Position numbers and translations under genes: made by a program. Under the pieces are notes generated by a model that had not been told where the DNA came from, did no database searches, and worked only from the letters and a program-made list of their open reading frames with translations. A DNA stretch of 64,000 nucleotides, taken from positions 41,447 to 105,446 of the forward strand of contig JAHEZD010000006.1 of NCBI GenBank assembly GCA_023251255.1, written 5' to 3'. The first letter of the stretch is position 1. Every line of letters starts with the position of its first letter. This stretch comes from Chitinophagaceae bacterium. GTDB lineage: Bacteria; Bacteroidota; Bacteroidia; Chitinophagales; Chitinophagaceae. Below, piece by piece: positions 27,389 to 36,020 of the stretch.

Positions 27389-28301
27389 CTGCTGCCACGG
27401 CCCTATCCAACCATTTTTTTAAGGCCCTGCTCCTGGTGGCCAGCAACCTGAAGACCATTATACCAACAATGGCACAACAGATACCGGCCAGCACATCCAA
27501 CACATAATGATGGCTGGTGTAAACAGCAGAAAACCAGATACCGCAGGTAAGCAGGGCAAAAAGCAGGTTCCACTTTCCCGCCTTCACCTGTATGCCGTAA
27601 AATAAAACAATGAGCGGATAGGAAGAATGCAAAGATGGCATGGCAGCAAATACATTGGAGCTCTTTTCGTACAGCCCCTTGAATATGGAAACATTGAAAT
27701 GGCTATCGAACCTTGCAAGCCCTGCCGTATTGCCGGGCGTGCCTGCATGGAACGCAAAACCATACTGCTCCACGTACCATGGTGGTGCAGCAGGATAAAT
27801 GTAATAAATAGTAAAACCAATCAGGTTGACCAATAAGAAAGTCAAGGAGAAATAAAAAAACTGCTTTTTGTCCCTGAAGAAAAGCACGCCTGCAAATACC
27901 AATGGCACAGGCACCCAGCTTAGATAGCATATGCCAGACAAAACATCGAGGAACTTTGTATGCTGCTGCAGCCAATATTCGTTGGGTGTTATTCTTATGC
28001 CATTGTGTTCAAAACCGAATAGGCTTTTCTCCGCATTGTACAACTGCTCCAAGTGAACATGACTGTAATGGTAATTGGGAAAGGCTTTCATGTAGTCGAA
28101 CACAATCCAGAAAATAATGAATACCGAAAAGCCGAGTATGAATTTCCTGGTGATATTGGAAATGAAATAGCAGCCCATGAAGAGGCATACCAGTACCAAT
28201 TGCTCCATTTTATAGCCAATCAAAAATGCAGAAAGCAATAGATAAGCTATGGCAATAGCCACAATGTTTGCAATATGTTTGATGTTTGGCCTGTTTGCCA
28301 T
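27381..28301 (-). CDS. AUR1-like PAP2 phosphotransferase (inositol phosphorylceramide synthase type)
   Basis: Polytopic 306-residue membrane protein, about six transmembrane helices. It contains AAMPSLHSSYPL (PAP2 C2 motif, SLH form) and VYTSHHYVLDVLAG (C3 motif with HxxxD), together with IYPAAPPWYVEQYG, a block typical of the AUR1/IPC synthase-like PAP2_3 family. In the Bacteroides thetaiotaomicron inositol-lipid cluster a homologous gene is linked to inositol sphingolipid formation. Here it is the last gene of the same kind of operon. Probable reaction: transfer of phosphoinositol from phosphatidylinositol to ceramide. It starts 47 bases after the DUF4833 gene. Confidence 0.82.
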   Translation of the reverse strand: MANRPNIKHIANIVAIAIAYLLLSAFLIGYKMEQLVLVCLFMGCYFISNITRKFILGFSVFIIFWIVFDYMKAFPNYHYSHVHLEQLYNAEKSLFGFEHNGIRITPNEYWLQQHTKFLDVLSGICYLSWVPVPLVFAGVLFFRDKKQFFYFSLTFLLVNLIGFTIYYIYPAAPPWYVEQYGFAFHAGTPGNTAGLARFDSHFNVSIFKGLYEKSSNVFAAMPSLHSSYPLIVLFYGIQVKAGKWNLLFALLTCGIWFSAVYTSHHYVLDVLAGICCAIVGIMVFRLLATRSRALKKWLDRAVAAVS

Positions 28302-28348
28302 TGTAGTCTTGTACTAGGTAGAGGTTATTGGTTCGGTTAAGAAGCTGT

Positions 28349-28951
28349 CTAAGGTTTTATCCGCTCTATTAAAACTTCCTTTGTTTGCATATCCGTTCCC
28401 CTCAGCTCGATGTAGATAACATTCGGCTTGAAGATGGAGCCACCTGGATCGATCCTGATAAAAATCCTGTTCAGGATAGCGTCGCGTTTATTGATCAAAC
28501 AGTAAATATGGTAAGCGTTGTCCATCAACGATTTCATCAATGTAAGGTTGCGTTTCTTATAGGCCACCATATTGGCTGTATAAGTGCCATCGTTGTTCTT
28601 TTTGTGGGAAATGCCATAGGCAAACTTCCGCTGAATAAAGCTCAGGTCCTTATGGATGCCACCTTCTGGATACCTTACCCAAAACACTTTCAGCGGATTG
28701 TCTTCATCGAGACTGTTATCCTTTTTTGTGTTCAGCGCATATATCACTGTATTCGTGTTGGGTGTGCGTTGCAGGTAAAAAAGCTGGTTGGGTATATTAC
28801 GGGGCACTGGGAATGTATCCTGCGGTTCAAACTCCTTGGCCATTGTTTTCGGCAACTCCTTGGTGGGGTACATGAAACTAGTGATGCCCAACGTGGTCAT
28901 GAACAATATGATAAAATAGAAAATCCTGTATTTAAAATTAATTGACCGCAT
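28349..28951 (-). CDS. DUF4833 protein of inositol-lipid cluster
   Basis: 200 residues. One hydrophobic N-terminal segment (FYFIILFMTTLGITSFMYP) serves as signal peptide or anchor. Then come FPVPRNIPNQLFYLQRTPNTNTVIYALN, an acidic DNSLDEDNPLKVFWVRYPEGG stretch and a C-terminal IDPGGSIFKPNVIYIELRGTD. This matches what is known of DUF4833, a domain found almost only beside bacterial inositol-lipid genes. Its function is undefined; a periplasmic accessory role in headgroup assembly or lipid handling is a guess from context. Placed between the CDP-alcohol transferase (41 bases) and AUR1-like genes. Confidence 0.72.
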   Translation of the reverse strand: MRSINFKYRIFYFIILFMTTLGITSFMYPTKELPKTMAKEFEPQDTFPVPRNIPNQLFYLQRTPNTNTVIYALNTKKDNSLDEDNPLKVFWVRYPEGGIHKDLSFIQRKFAYGISHKKNNDGTYTANMVAYKKRNLTLMKSLMDNAYHIYCLINKRDAILNRIFIRIDPGGSIFKPNVIYIELRGTDMQTKEVLIERIKP

Positions 28952-28992
28952 AAAAAGGTTCAGGTAAATTGATAAAGATATTGGTAAGGAAT

Positions 28993-29718
28993 TTATTTTT
29001 TTGATCTGTCTTTTGCATCCAATGCTTTTTTTGCATCCATCAACCTTTTTATGGCGGTATAATTTGTCAGTACAGCCATAAGTGTCAATGGTATGGTAAA
29101 AATAGACATGGTTTCCAGTACATGGAACTTGATACCGGGAATGAACAACTTGCTGTCACCACCTATATAATGTGCCGTAACACCACAAGCAATGGCCGAC
29201 ACTGCTATGGTGATTACCCTTTCGGGCCGTTGCATCAGCCCATCCTTGCATTCTATTCCTAGCCCTTCTGCCCTTGCCCTTGTATAGCTTACCATCATGG
29301 AACCTATCATTGAAACAAAGGCAAAAAGTGAACTGAAAAAATAGTGATGTGCCACCAAATAATAGCAGATGCCAAGAAACAGTACCAGTTCGCTGTAACG
29401 GTCAAGTACCGAATCGAACAGTGCACCAAAAGATGAACTCATTTTGCCAATACGTGCTACCTGTCCATCCAGCATATCAAATAGCCCAGCAAACAAAACC
29501 AGTGCCCCGGCCCAGCCCACATAGCTCAGATCGCCCCTGTTGCCTATTTCTGCTCCTTGAATAAAAATCACCGTCACACCAATATTCAGTAAGAGCCCTA
29601 TTACGGTAACCATGTTCGGTGTGAGGCCAAGCTTTATCAAAAGCCTTACGAGCGGATCTATGATGATGTAAATCCCTTGCTGCAATTGCACCCTAATAGA
29701 TTGCTCCTTGTTTGGCAT
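28993..29718 (-). CDS. CDP-alcohol phosphatidyltransferase (phosphatidylinositol-phosphate synthase type)
   Basis: 241-residue inner-membrane enzyme with the full family motif DMLDGQVARIGKMSSSFGAL followed by FDSVLDRYSE, i.e. D-x2-DG-x2-AR-x8-G-x3-D-x3-D, and about six membrane helices. The operon also encodes inositol-phosphate synthase and a PgpA-like phosphatase. The likely reaction is therefore CDP-diacylglycerol plus inositol 1-phosphate to phosphatidylinositol phosphate, which the phosphatase then dephosphorylates. Phosphatidylglycerophosphate synthase activity is the alternative. It follows the DUF5686 gene by 19 bases. Confidence 0.87.
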   Translation of the reverse strand: MPNKEQSIRVQLQQGIYIIIDPLVRLLIKLGLTPNMVTVIGLLLNIGVTVIFIQGAEIGNRGDLSYVGWAGALVLFAGLFDMLDGQVARIGKMSSSFGALFDSVLDRYSELVLFLGICYYLVAHHYFFSSLFAFVSMIGSMMVSYTRARAEGLGIECKDGLMQRPERVITIAVSAIACGVTAHYIGGDSKLFIPGIKFHVLETMSIFTIPLTLMAVLTNYTAIKRLMDAKKALDAKDRSKK

Positions 29719-29737
29719 AGCATCGATGATTTGTCAA

Positions 29738-32293
29738 TTAAAAATCTACTTTGAACCTTGTCCTTATGCCCCATTTGGATACTTCGGGGTTGTTAAGGTA
29801 AGTAAAGCGTTTAACAAGGTCTACCCGCAATACCTTGAATATGTTTTCTATACCAACACTGCCTTCAACATAAGGTTCCTTAGGATTCAACGCAAAAGTA
29901 GTGGCCACATTGTTTACAGTTGGGTACTTTAACAGGGATGGTTGCAAAGCTGGGTTATTTTCATCCCTTACGCCACCCACCAGCATCTTGAAAGAAGCAA
30001 CTTCCCTCAGTTTCAGTTTCTTCAGCAATGGCACACGGTTGAAGAACAGTCCGTTGAAATGGTGTACAAATGTTGCAGATGCATAATGGTCGCTCACAAA
30101 CTCCAGGAAGTTCATGAGGTTATAGGAATTCAATTGATAGGAATAGGTCTGGTTGGCCCTGTGGATATTCATTAATGGAAAAGGTACCTGCCCAAATGTA
30201 TTACCGCCCTCTACCCAAGTATCCGTGTATCCCAATATGGATAGATAGAACCGTTTCTCAATCTTCAAGTTCAACCGCTGGTATTCGTACTGGCTGTTCA
30301 GCAGGCCCTTTACACCAGCGGCGAAATCCAGTGTAAAAATGGGGTATTTGTTAATGATGGGTATGCGGTAAACCTTACCTTGATAAAACTGTTCCTTCGG
30401 TGCCCAACGCAACTGCGCACTTAATTCAGTGGTAGTTATATCATGTATATTTTCAGTGGCCGCGCCATCAGTCTTGACATATTGAAGTATACCTGCAGGC
30501 TGCTGTTTCCAGTTTTTGATGCCCAATGTATAGGACAGCTTGTTATTGAATTCCTTTACGTATTCCAGTTTGTAAATATCATTGTAAAGCCACTTTTCGT
30601 TGTTGCCCCTCTTGAAGGAAAGAAGGAAATTGTCTTCCTGCACAAACTGCAGTTCCTGTCCGGGAATTTTTGTGTCCCGCTGGGCGCTCAACTTCAAATA
30701 GTTCAGGGGAAATGTATAGATGGATTTGTTGTTCAGGGAATACGTGGAGCTTACAAAATACTTCCATTTCTCATCCTTGAAACCATAGGCTCCATAGGTT
30801 TCAAAATAAATCCGCTTGCTGAATTTTGGTGTGGTCCTTCCGCCCAGCCTCAGCCTGAACCCTTCTATGGGATTGAAGCTATAGAAAGCGTTTACCGGAC
30901 CAACTTCAAATGGTCCCAATGGACCGTATCCGGCAAACAGTAGTGTGACCATTGCCATGGTGCGGCGGAAAGATGGCATTTTTTCAAGGCTATCTATATT
31001 GGTATAAACTTTCGCCTCGGTTATGCTCAACTTCTCGTGCCGGTTGCTTACCCAAAAACTATCGCTCCGTTTGTCCACGTCGTCGTTCCTCACAACACTT
31101 TCCCCTTTGTACACGCTGTCCTGCCGTGGCTGGTTAATGGTGAAGTTCTTGAACGATACCGTGCGCTCGCCAAAAAGCCCGCTATTTTTCTTGTTCTTGC
31201 TCAGGCCCATATCTGCCATCAAATCACTTTTCTCCAAATGGTAGTGGCCGTCAGTGCCCTGTTCAAAACTCAGGTCCACATGCAGTTCCTTCACCCAGTT
31301 GATATTGGCATTCTTGCTGATGAACATGTTTATTTTCTGGATACCGTAATTGCCATCGAGGGTGATGAACATGTTTCCACGAAAAAGCAGGTCATTTGTA
31401 TTGCGTGGCGTGAAGTACATTTTAACCAGTTTGTTCCCATGTTCATCCGTTATAGTATCCCTGATGTAGAACATGTACAAACTCGGCGCACTATTGGCTA
31501 TTGGGCTCAGGAACTGGAAAGTAAATATGGGGATATTGTTTTCATAGATATCAATATTTTCATAGAGCCGGTTCAGCAGTGTGCTTACGCCAGCATTGTC
31601 GACCTGCTCACCAAAATTCACTTTCTTCTCGCCCAAAATAACTGTCTTGGTCTTCTCAGGATTTTTGCGATAGTATTTTTTTGATAGGGTCTCTTCCAAG
31701 TAAACTGGCAACAGGCTCTTGCCTTCTATTTTGGTGGTATCCCTGTTCTGAAAAAGGAAGTTGTACTTCTTTAGCAGTTTACTGTTGGTCAATTTTTCGG
31801 AAGCGTTGCTCAGGGCCATCTGGAGTTTTTCGTATTGCTCGTACTCCACATAATCGTAGTTCTGTGTCCTGTTCTGGTCCTTGTGCTCAATTACTTTCCT
31901 TATCAGTTCCACCGCGGGATTGTTCCTATTGGTGTATTTTGCCCGCTTGTTGGTGTTCACGGTTACATTGGAAACAACCGGATCGGGCCCAAGCTCCACG
32001 TTCAGTTCCTGTTCCTTGTTCTTCAATAAGGTAAAGGTCAAGAGCCTATAGCCTACCGATGACACAACGAGCGTACCGTAGGAAGCATTGGTGGTTCGCA
32101 GTTCAAACTTGCCTTCATTATTGGTCACGGTACCCCTTCCTCCCTTGAAGAAAACACTGGCGGATACAATGGGCTGCCTGGTGAGTGAATCGATAACCGT
32201 GCCCTTAACAATGGTCTGTGCATGTGAAATAGTTATAAAGAGCATTGCTACCATAAAACCAAACAAGCGTTTCCTTTTCCAGGTTCCTTTCAT
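29738..32293 (-). CDS. DUF5686 / carboxypeptidase-regulatory-like outer-membrane protein
   Basis: 851 residues. Signal peptide (ends SHAQ), then a carboxypeptidase-D regulatory-like beta-sandwich (about 27-105: VKGTVIDSLTRQPIVSASVFFKG, GKFELRT, VVSSVGYRLL). A large DUF5686 region follows, ending in repeated amphipathic beta strands with alternating aromatics (FRLRLGGRTTPKFSKRIYFE) and a final Phe, as in outer-membrane barrels. No TonB box is seen. It sits inside the inositol-lipid operon, 2 bases after GtrA and 19 before the CDP-alcohol transferase. A surface or lipid-transport role is possible but unproven. Confidence 0.8.
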   Translation of the reverse strand: MKGTWKRKRLFGFMVAMLFITISHAQTIVKGTVIDSLTRQPIVSASVFFKGGRGTVTNNEGKFELRTTNASYGTLVVSSVGYRLLTFTLLKNKEQELNVELGPDPVVSNVTVNTNKRAKYTNRNNPAVELIRKVIEHKDQNRTQNYDYVEYEQYEKLQMALSNASEKLTNSKLLKKYNFLFQNRDTTKIEGKSLLPVYLEETLSKKYYRKNPEKTKTVILGEKKVNFGEQVDNAGVSTLLNRLYENIDIYENNIPIFTFQFLSPIANSAPSLYMFYIRDTITDEHGNKLVKMYFTPRNTNDLLFRGNMFITLDGNYGIQKINMFISKNANINWVKELHVDLSFEQGTDGHYHLEKSDLMADMGLSKNKKNSGLFGERTVSFKNFTINQPRQDSVYKGESVVRNDDVDKRSDSFWVSNRHEKLSITEAKVYTNIDSLEKMPSFRRTMAMVTLLFAGYGPLGPFEVGPVNAFYSFNPIEGFRLRLGGRTTPKFSKRIYFETYGAYGFKDEKWKYFVSSTYSLNNKSIYTFPLNYLKLSAQRDTKIPGQELQFVQEDNFLLSFKRGNNEKWLYNDIYKLEYVKEFNNKLSYTLGIKNWKQQPAGILQYVKTDGAATENIHDITTTELSAQLRWAPKEQFYQGKVYRIPIINKYPIFTLDFAAGVKGLLNSQYEYQRLNLKIEKRFYLSILGYTDTWVEGGNTFGQVPFPLMNIHRANQTYSYQLNSYNLMNFLEFVSDHYASATFVHHFNGLFFNRVPLLKKLKLREVASFKMLVGGVRDENNPALQPSLLKYPTVNNVATTFALNPKEPYVEGSVGIENIFKVLRVDLVKRFTYLNNPEVSKWGIRTRFKVDF

Positions 32294-32295
32294 AA

Positions 32296-32676
32296 TTACT
32301 TTTTAAAGACAAATTTCTTTTGGAGGAAATAGTTGTATGTAAACCCTACCAATAGAGAAACAAAAATTTTAGAAAAAATATAATTGGCATTGAACAGGTA
32401 AATCATGATAGCCAGCCCTGACGTGTTCAGCAGGAAATTACCTGACCATACCAATAAGTACCTAGCTGCCTGTACGGGTATCTTTTTTTCCGAAACATTG
32501 AATACCCAGTAACGGCCCAACATAAAATTGACCATGCCACCTATGATGGTGCCGGTGATACCTGCAGCTACCTTGGGCCAAGAAAGCAGTTCTGCCAATA
32601 GTACCGTAGACGAAAAATCCACCAAGGATGCAATCAGTGATGATGCCTGCGCCTTAAGGAATACCGGTTTCACCAT
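32296..32676 (-). CDS. GtrA-family membrane protein
   Basis: 126 residues, four transmembrane helices: FLKAQASSLIASLVDFSSTVLL, VAAGITGTIIGGMVNFMLGRYWVF (the conserved NF-x4-R/W block), ARYLLVWSGNFLLNTSGLAIMIYL and the C-terminal LVGFTYNYFLQKKFVFK. GtrA/DPMS3 proteins help move or anchor polyprenyl-linked sugars. It overlaps the PgpA-like gene start by 7 bases. In this operon it might serve a lipid-linked intermediate of the inositol pathway, perhaps a later glycosylation of the inositol headgroup, which is inference. Confidence 0.85.
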   Translation of the reverse strand: MVKPVFLKAQASSLIASLVDFSSTVLLAELLSWPKVAAGITGTIIGGMVNFMLGRYWVFNVSEKKIPVQAARYLLVWSGNFLLNTSGLAIMIYLFNANYIFSKIFVSLLVGFTYNYFLQKKFVFKK

Positions 32677-33125
32677 AACTGGAAATGCACGATTAACTGT
32701 AAAACAATATTTGCGTACAGGCCAGCCAGCAGGTCATCGGCCATTACGCCCCAACCTTTTGGCAGTTTTTCCATTTTCCTTATCAATAAAGGCTTGGCAA
32801 TATCGAAGAAGCGGAACAGTACAAAACCTGCAGCGATATACTTTAGCTGAACGGGTACAAACAGTAGTGCAACGCCTGTACCCGCTACTTCATCTATTAC
32901 AATTTTGTTGCTGTCCTTGCCCCAACACTGTTCCAGTTCGGATGATGCCCAAATACCATAGGCAGTTACCACAAGCAGCAACACTATTGCTCCCCAAAAA
33001 CCACTTGTACGTTCCATCACAAAGTGCCATACAATGCTGGTGGCCAATGATGCAATGGTGCCGCTGCCCTTGCCTATATAACCAATACCTAAACCAGTGG
33101 CGAGCAATTTGTGCACACGCATCAT
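32670..33125 (-). CDS. pgpA: PgpA-family phosphatase (probable phosphatidylinositol-phosphate phosphatase)
   Basis: 151 residues. YIGKGSGTIASLATSIVW matches the conserved GxGTxGSL-type N-terminal block of PgpA, and DSNKIVIDEVAGTGVALLFVP its DExxG metal site; WGVMADDLLAGLYANIVLQ gives the C-terminal DD-AG block. PgpA normally dephosphorylates phosphatidylglycerophosphate. Here it overlaps the inositol-phosphate synthase stop by 4 bases (ATGA). The homologous Bacteroides gene belongs to the inositol-lipid cluster, so dephosphorylation of phosphatidylinositol phosphate is the best reading. Three to four membrane segments. Confidence 0.87.
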   Translation of the reverse strand: MMRVHKLLATGLGIGYIGKGSGTIASLATSIVWHFVMERTSGFWGAIVLLLVVTAYGIWASSELEQCWGKDSNKIVIDEVAGTGVALLFVPVQLKYIAAGFVLFRFFDIAKPLLIRKMEKLPKGWGVMADDLLAGLYANIVLQLIVHFQLW

Positions 33126-34447
33126 AGTGCCTCTACAAGTTCCTGGTAATAATCAAGGCCCAGGTGTGTAATCAGGTCCTCTCCCATGATGTGGCGTAAA
33201 GTGTTCTGCAATTTGATCAGTTGCTTGAAAATATCATGTTCTGGCCTAAGTTCAGGAGCCGTTTGTGGCGACTTGAAATAAAAGGACAACCATTCCTGTA
33301 TGCCGCTCATGTTGGCCCGTTTAGCTAGGTCCATGAAAAGTGCAAGGTCCAGTACAATTGGCGCAGCCAAGATGGAATCACGGCAGAGGAAATTTATTTT
33401 TATCTGCATGGAATAGCCCATCCATCCAAATATGTCAATATTGTCCCAGCTCTCTTTATTGTCGCCATGAGGAGGGTAATAGTTGATCCTCACTTTGTGG
33501 TACAGGTCGCCGTACAGTTCTGGATTGATGTCTGGCTGCAGTATGTCTTCCAAAACGCTAAGCTTGGACACTTCCTTTGTTTTGAAATTATCCGGATCAT
33601 CCAGTACCAGTCCGTCCCTGTTACCAAGGATATTGGTAGAAAACCAGCCACGAACGCCCAATGCCCTTGCTTGGAGACCAGGAGCAAGAATGGTTTTCAT
33701 TAAAGTCTGCCCAGTTTTGAAATCCTTGCCAGCAATCGGTGTTTCCGTTTCCTTGGCCAGTTCAATCAGTGCAGGTATATCCACAGTGAGGTTGGGGGCA
33801 CCGTTGGCAAAAGGTATGCCCATCTTAATGGCTGCATAAGCGTAGATCATGCTTGGTGCTATGGCTGGGTCATTGTTCCTGAGACCTTCCTCAAAAGATT
33901 CAATGGTTTCGTGCACTGCAGATGGCTCTATGTACTTCTCCGTGGAGCCGCACCATACAATCACAATACGGTTGCAACCGTTCTCCTCCTTGAATGCCTT
34001 TATATCCGCAGCTACCAATTTGGCCAGTTCGTATTTGCTGGCAGCTTCCTTTACATTGGTGCCATCGAGGTTCTTGATATAGGATTTATCAAAAACTGCT
34101 TTCATGGGCTTGATGGCTTCCAGTTCCGGTTTAATGGCATGCAGCATACCGGGCTCCAATACTTTTGCGTTCAGTGCGGATTCGAACACATTGTCGCTAT
34201 ACACATCCCATCCCCCAAAAACAATGTCATTTAAATTGGCCAATGGCACAAAGTCCTTGATAAGTGGATAACGGTTTTCCGTTCTCTTGCCCACGCGTAT
34301 ATTGCCCATTTGCGTTAGGGCACCCACTGGCCTTGCCAGTCCCTTGTTTGATGCAATCACACCTGCGATCATTGTGGTGCCCACTGCCCCCAGCCCGGGG
34401 ATCAAAATACCTAATTTACCTTCTGCTTCTTGGATCTGTTCTTTCAT
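33122..34447 (-). CDS. ino1: Myo-inositol-1-phosphate synthase
   Basis: NAD-dependent isomerase turning glucose 6-phosphate into inositol 1-phosphate, the first step of inositol-lipid synthesis. Seen: NAD motif GILIPGLGAVGTTMIAGV, GGWDVYSDNVFESA, IVIVWCGSTEKY, NGAPNLTVDIPAL, the catalytic AGKDFKTGQTLMKT block and STNILGNRDGLVL. 441 residues, full length for the prokaryotic form. It starts 54 bases after the TetR gene and ends overlapping the PgpA-like gene by 4 bases, so coupling of these two is likely. Confidence 0.95.
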   Translation of the reverse strand: MKEQIQEAEGKLGILIPGLGAVGTTMIAGVIASNKGLARPVGALTQMGNIRVGKRTENRYPLIKDFVPLANLNDIVFGGWDVYSDNVFESALNAKVLEPGMLHAIKPELEAIKPMKAVFDKSYIKNLDGTNVKEAASKYELAKLVAADIKAFKEENGCNRIVIVWCGSTEKYIEPSAVHETIESFEEGLRNNDPAIAPSMIYAYAAIKMGIPFANGAPNLTVDIPALIELAKETETPIAGKDFKTGQTLMKTILAPGLQARALGVRGWFSTNILGNRDGLVLDDPDNFKTKEVSKLSVLEDILQPDINPELYGDLYHKVRINYYPPHGDNKESWDNIDIFGWMGYSMQIKINFLCRDSILAAPIVLDLALFMDLAKRANMSGIQEWLSFYFKSPQTAPELRPEHDIFKQLIKLQNTLRHIMGEDLITHLGLDYYQELVEAL

Positions 34448-34501
34448 GTTAGTCCTGATTTTTTTATGTTGACGATTATGATTTTAAATAATTGTACCGG
34501 T

Positions 34502-35104
34502 TTAATTTATTTTTAATCCTTCTACCAATAAAGTGGATATGGTGCCGATCCTGCTTTCCAGACCTGGCAACTTATTGGTAAAATAGTCCCTTTCGATGCC
34601 CCTGAAGCAACTGACTATAATGGACGGGAACATGTCCATCTCCTTTTCTATAGATGGCTTGAATTCGTTATTGGCTATACCAAAGGATAAAATGGAAGAA
34701 ATCAGGTTGGTTTCCTGCAAATCGTATTCGTTGAACAAACTGCCCCAACAAATAGGCCTTTCGAAAAGCTCGCCAAAAACAAGGCGGTACAGGTTGATCA
34801 TACCCGCAAGCACCGTAATTTTCGTTACGGAAAAAGCCCGCAATTTTTCCACGGCAGTTTCCGCAGCATCCACTGCCAGTTTTGTTTTGGAGAACACTTC
34901 CTGCAGTTCCTGCAATAAAACCGTCTTGAAAATATCCTCCTTGCTTGTATAATAATAGTATAGGGTACTCTTGCCCTTCCCCATTGCCCTAGCAATATCT
35001 TCCATGGTCGTTTTCCTGAACCCATAGGTTTGGAAAAGCGTTTGGGCTTTCAATAGGATGTCATCCCTTATGGCATCATCCTTATCTACAAACTTTTCGA
35101 CCAT
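34502..35104 (-). CDS. TetR/AcrR-family regulator of inositol-lipid operon
   Basis: About 200 residues from the ATG at 35104; a TTG six codons earlier is possible. The HTH (about 12-58) reads ILLKAQTLFQTYGFRKTTMEDIARAMGKGKSTLYYYYTSKEDIF, a textbook TetR domain. The ligand domain is unassigned. It is the first gene of the minus-strand cluster, 54 bases before the inositol-phosphate synthase gene, so it likely controls its own operon, perhaps by sensing a lipid or fatty acyl signal (inferred). A direct repeat TGTTTGCCA x2 (35130-35138, 35144-35152) lies just upstream of the start. Confidence 0.87.
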   Translation of the reverse strand: MVEKFVDKDDAIRDDILLKAQTLFQTYGFRKTTMEDIARAMGKGKSTLYYYYTSKEDIFKTVLLQELQEVFSKTKLAVDAAETAVEKLRAFSVTKITVLAGMINLYRLVFGELFERPICWGSLFNEYDLQETNLISSILSFGIANNEFKPSIEKEMDMFPSIIVSCFRGIERDYFTNKLPGLESRIGTISTLLVEGLKIN

Positions 35105-35389
35105 ATTCGTATTTGGGTCCAAAACTACTTGTTTGCCAGATACTGTTTGCCAAAAGAAAAATATTTTCCATGATTGGTAAGCGTAGGGCAGGCAGTAGTA
35201 GAAGAAGATGAGTGGTAAATGGGAAGTAGTTAGTGGGAGAAAACAGCTATTGGGCCAGTAAATTCAGAATAAGTATGGTGGGGCAATCATTTTAGGTGTG
35301 GTAATCCAGATTATTCAAAAAGCCGGGCTTTTACTATTACTAGCAGCTTCCGTTAGTAGTTAAAATGTGTATTGGTATATTTTGGTGTT

Positions 35390-35498
35390 GTATAAAATAA
35401 AAATATACAGTCCAATTTTATACAAATGGTGTATAAAGTTTTAGGTATAAAATGAAAATATACAAACCCATTTTATACAATTGGTGTATGCAGTTTTT
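35390..35498. repeat. 55-bp imperfect tandem duplication with GTATAAAAT/ATTTTATAC arms
   Basis: Two adjacent copies (35390-35444, 35445-35498), each containing inverted words GTATAAAAT and ATTTTATAC and ending TGGTGTAT-n-AGTTTT. The second copy differs at about nine positions. Confidence 0.75.
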
Positions 35499-35641
35499 CA
35501 TTCTCATTGAAGTTGTTTAGACTTTTAATTTTACGTAATCGATTTCATGATTTTTCTAGCGAAACTGCTTTCGACAGGGCTGCCAATGACAGATATTGCA
35601 AAGCGCTGACAACCATTTGTGAACAAATGCTTTTTATTTTA

Positions 35642-35714
35642 CCACCAAGGCACCAAGACACGAAGGAAAAAAACTTCGTTTTTTTAAACTTAGTGCCTTT
35701 GAGTCTTGGTGGTA
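35642..35714. repeat. Dispersed inverted repeat (CCACCAAG...CTTGGTGG)
   Basis: Outer arms ACCACCAAG and CTTGGTGGT with GCACCAAGACAC/GTGCCTTTGAGTC inside and an inner hairpin CGAAG-n-CTTCG. This type of element is common in Bacteroidota intergenic DNA. Confidence 0.65.
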
Positions 35715-36020
35715 AACCCGATGGCTATCGGGTGTCATTTTCAATGTGTTTGCTCTACAAATAAGTTATTTGAACCTGCCTGCCGGCAAAGTCAGGGATA
35801 ACAAATCATGGTTTCGCCATTTGTTTTTTACCGGGAAGCTGAAATTACCGTCTTCCTTACCCTGCCTGCCTGCCGACAGTCAGGTTCGGTAAACCAACGG
35901 CAGCTTGTTTGGAGTTTGGTGCTGGTTGCCGGAATTGTTTACTGCCTCTTGCCTTTTTACTACTCCCTCTTTCTTATCCCTACTAACTACTGCCTGCTAA
36001 CTACTGTCTACTCCCTAACA

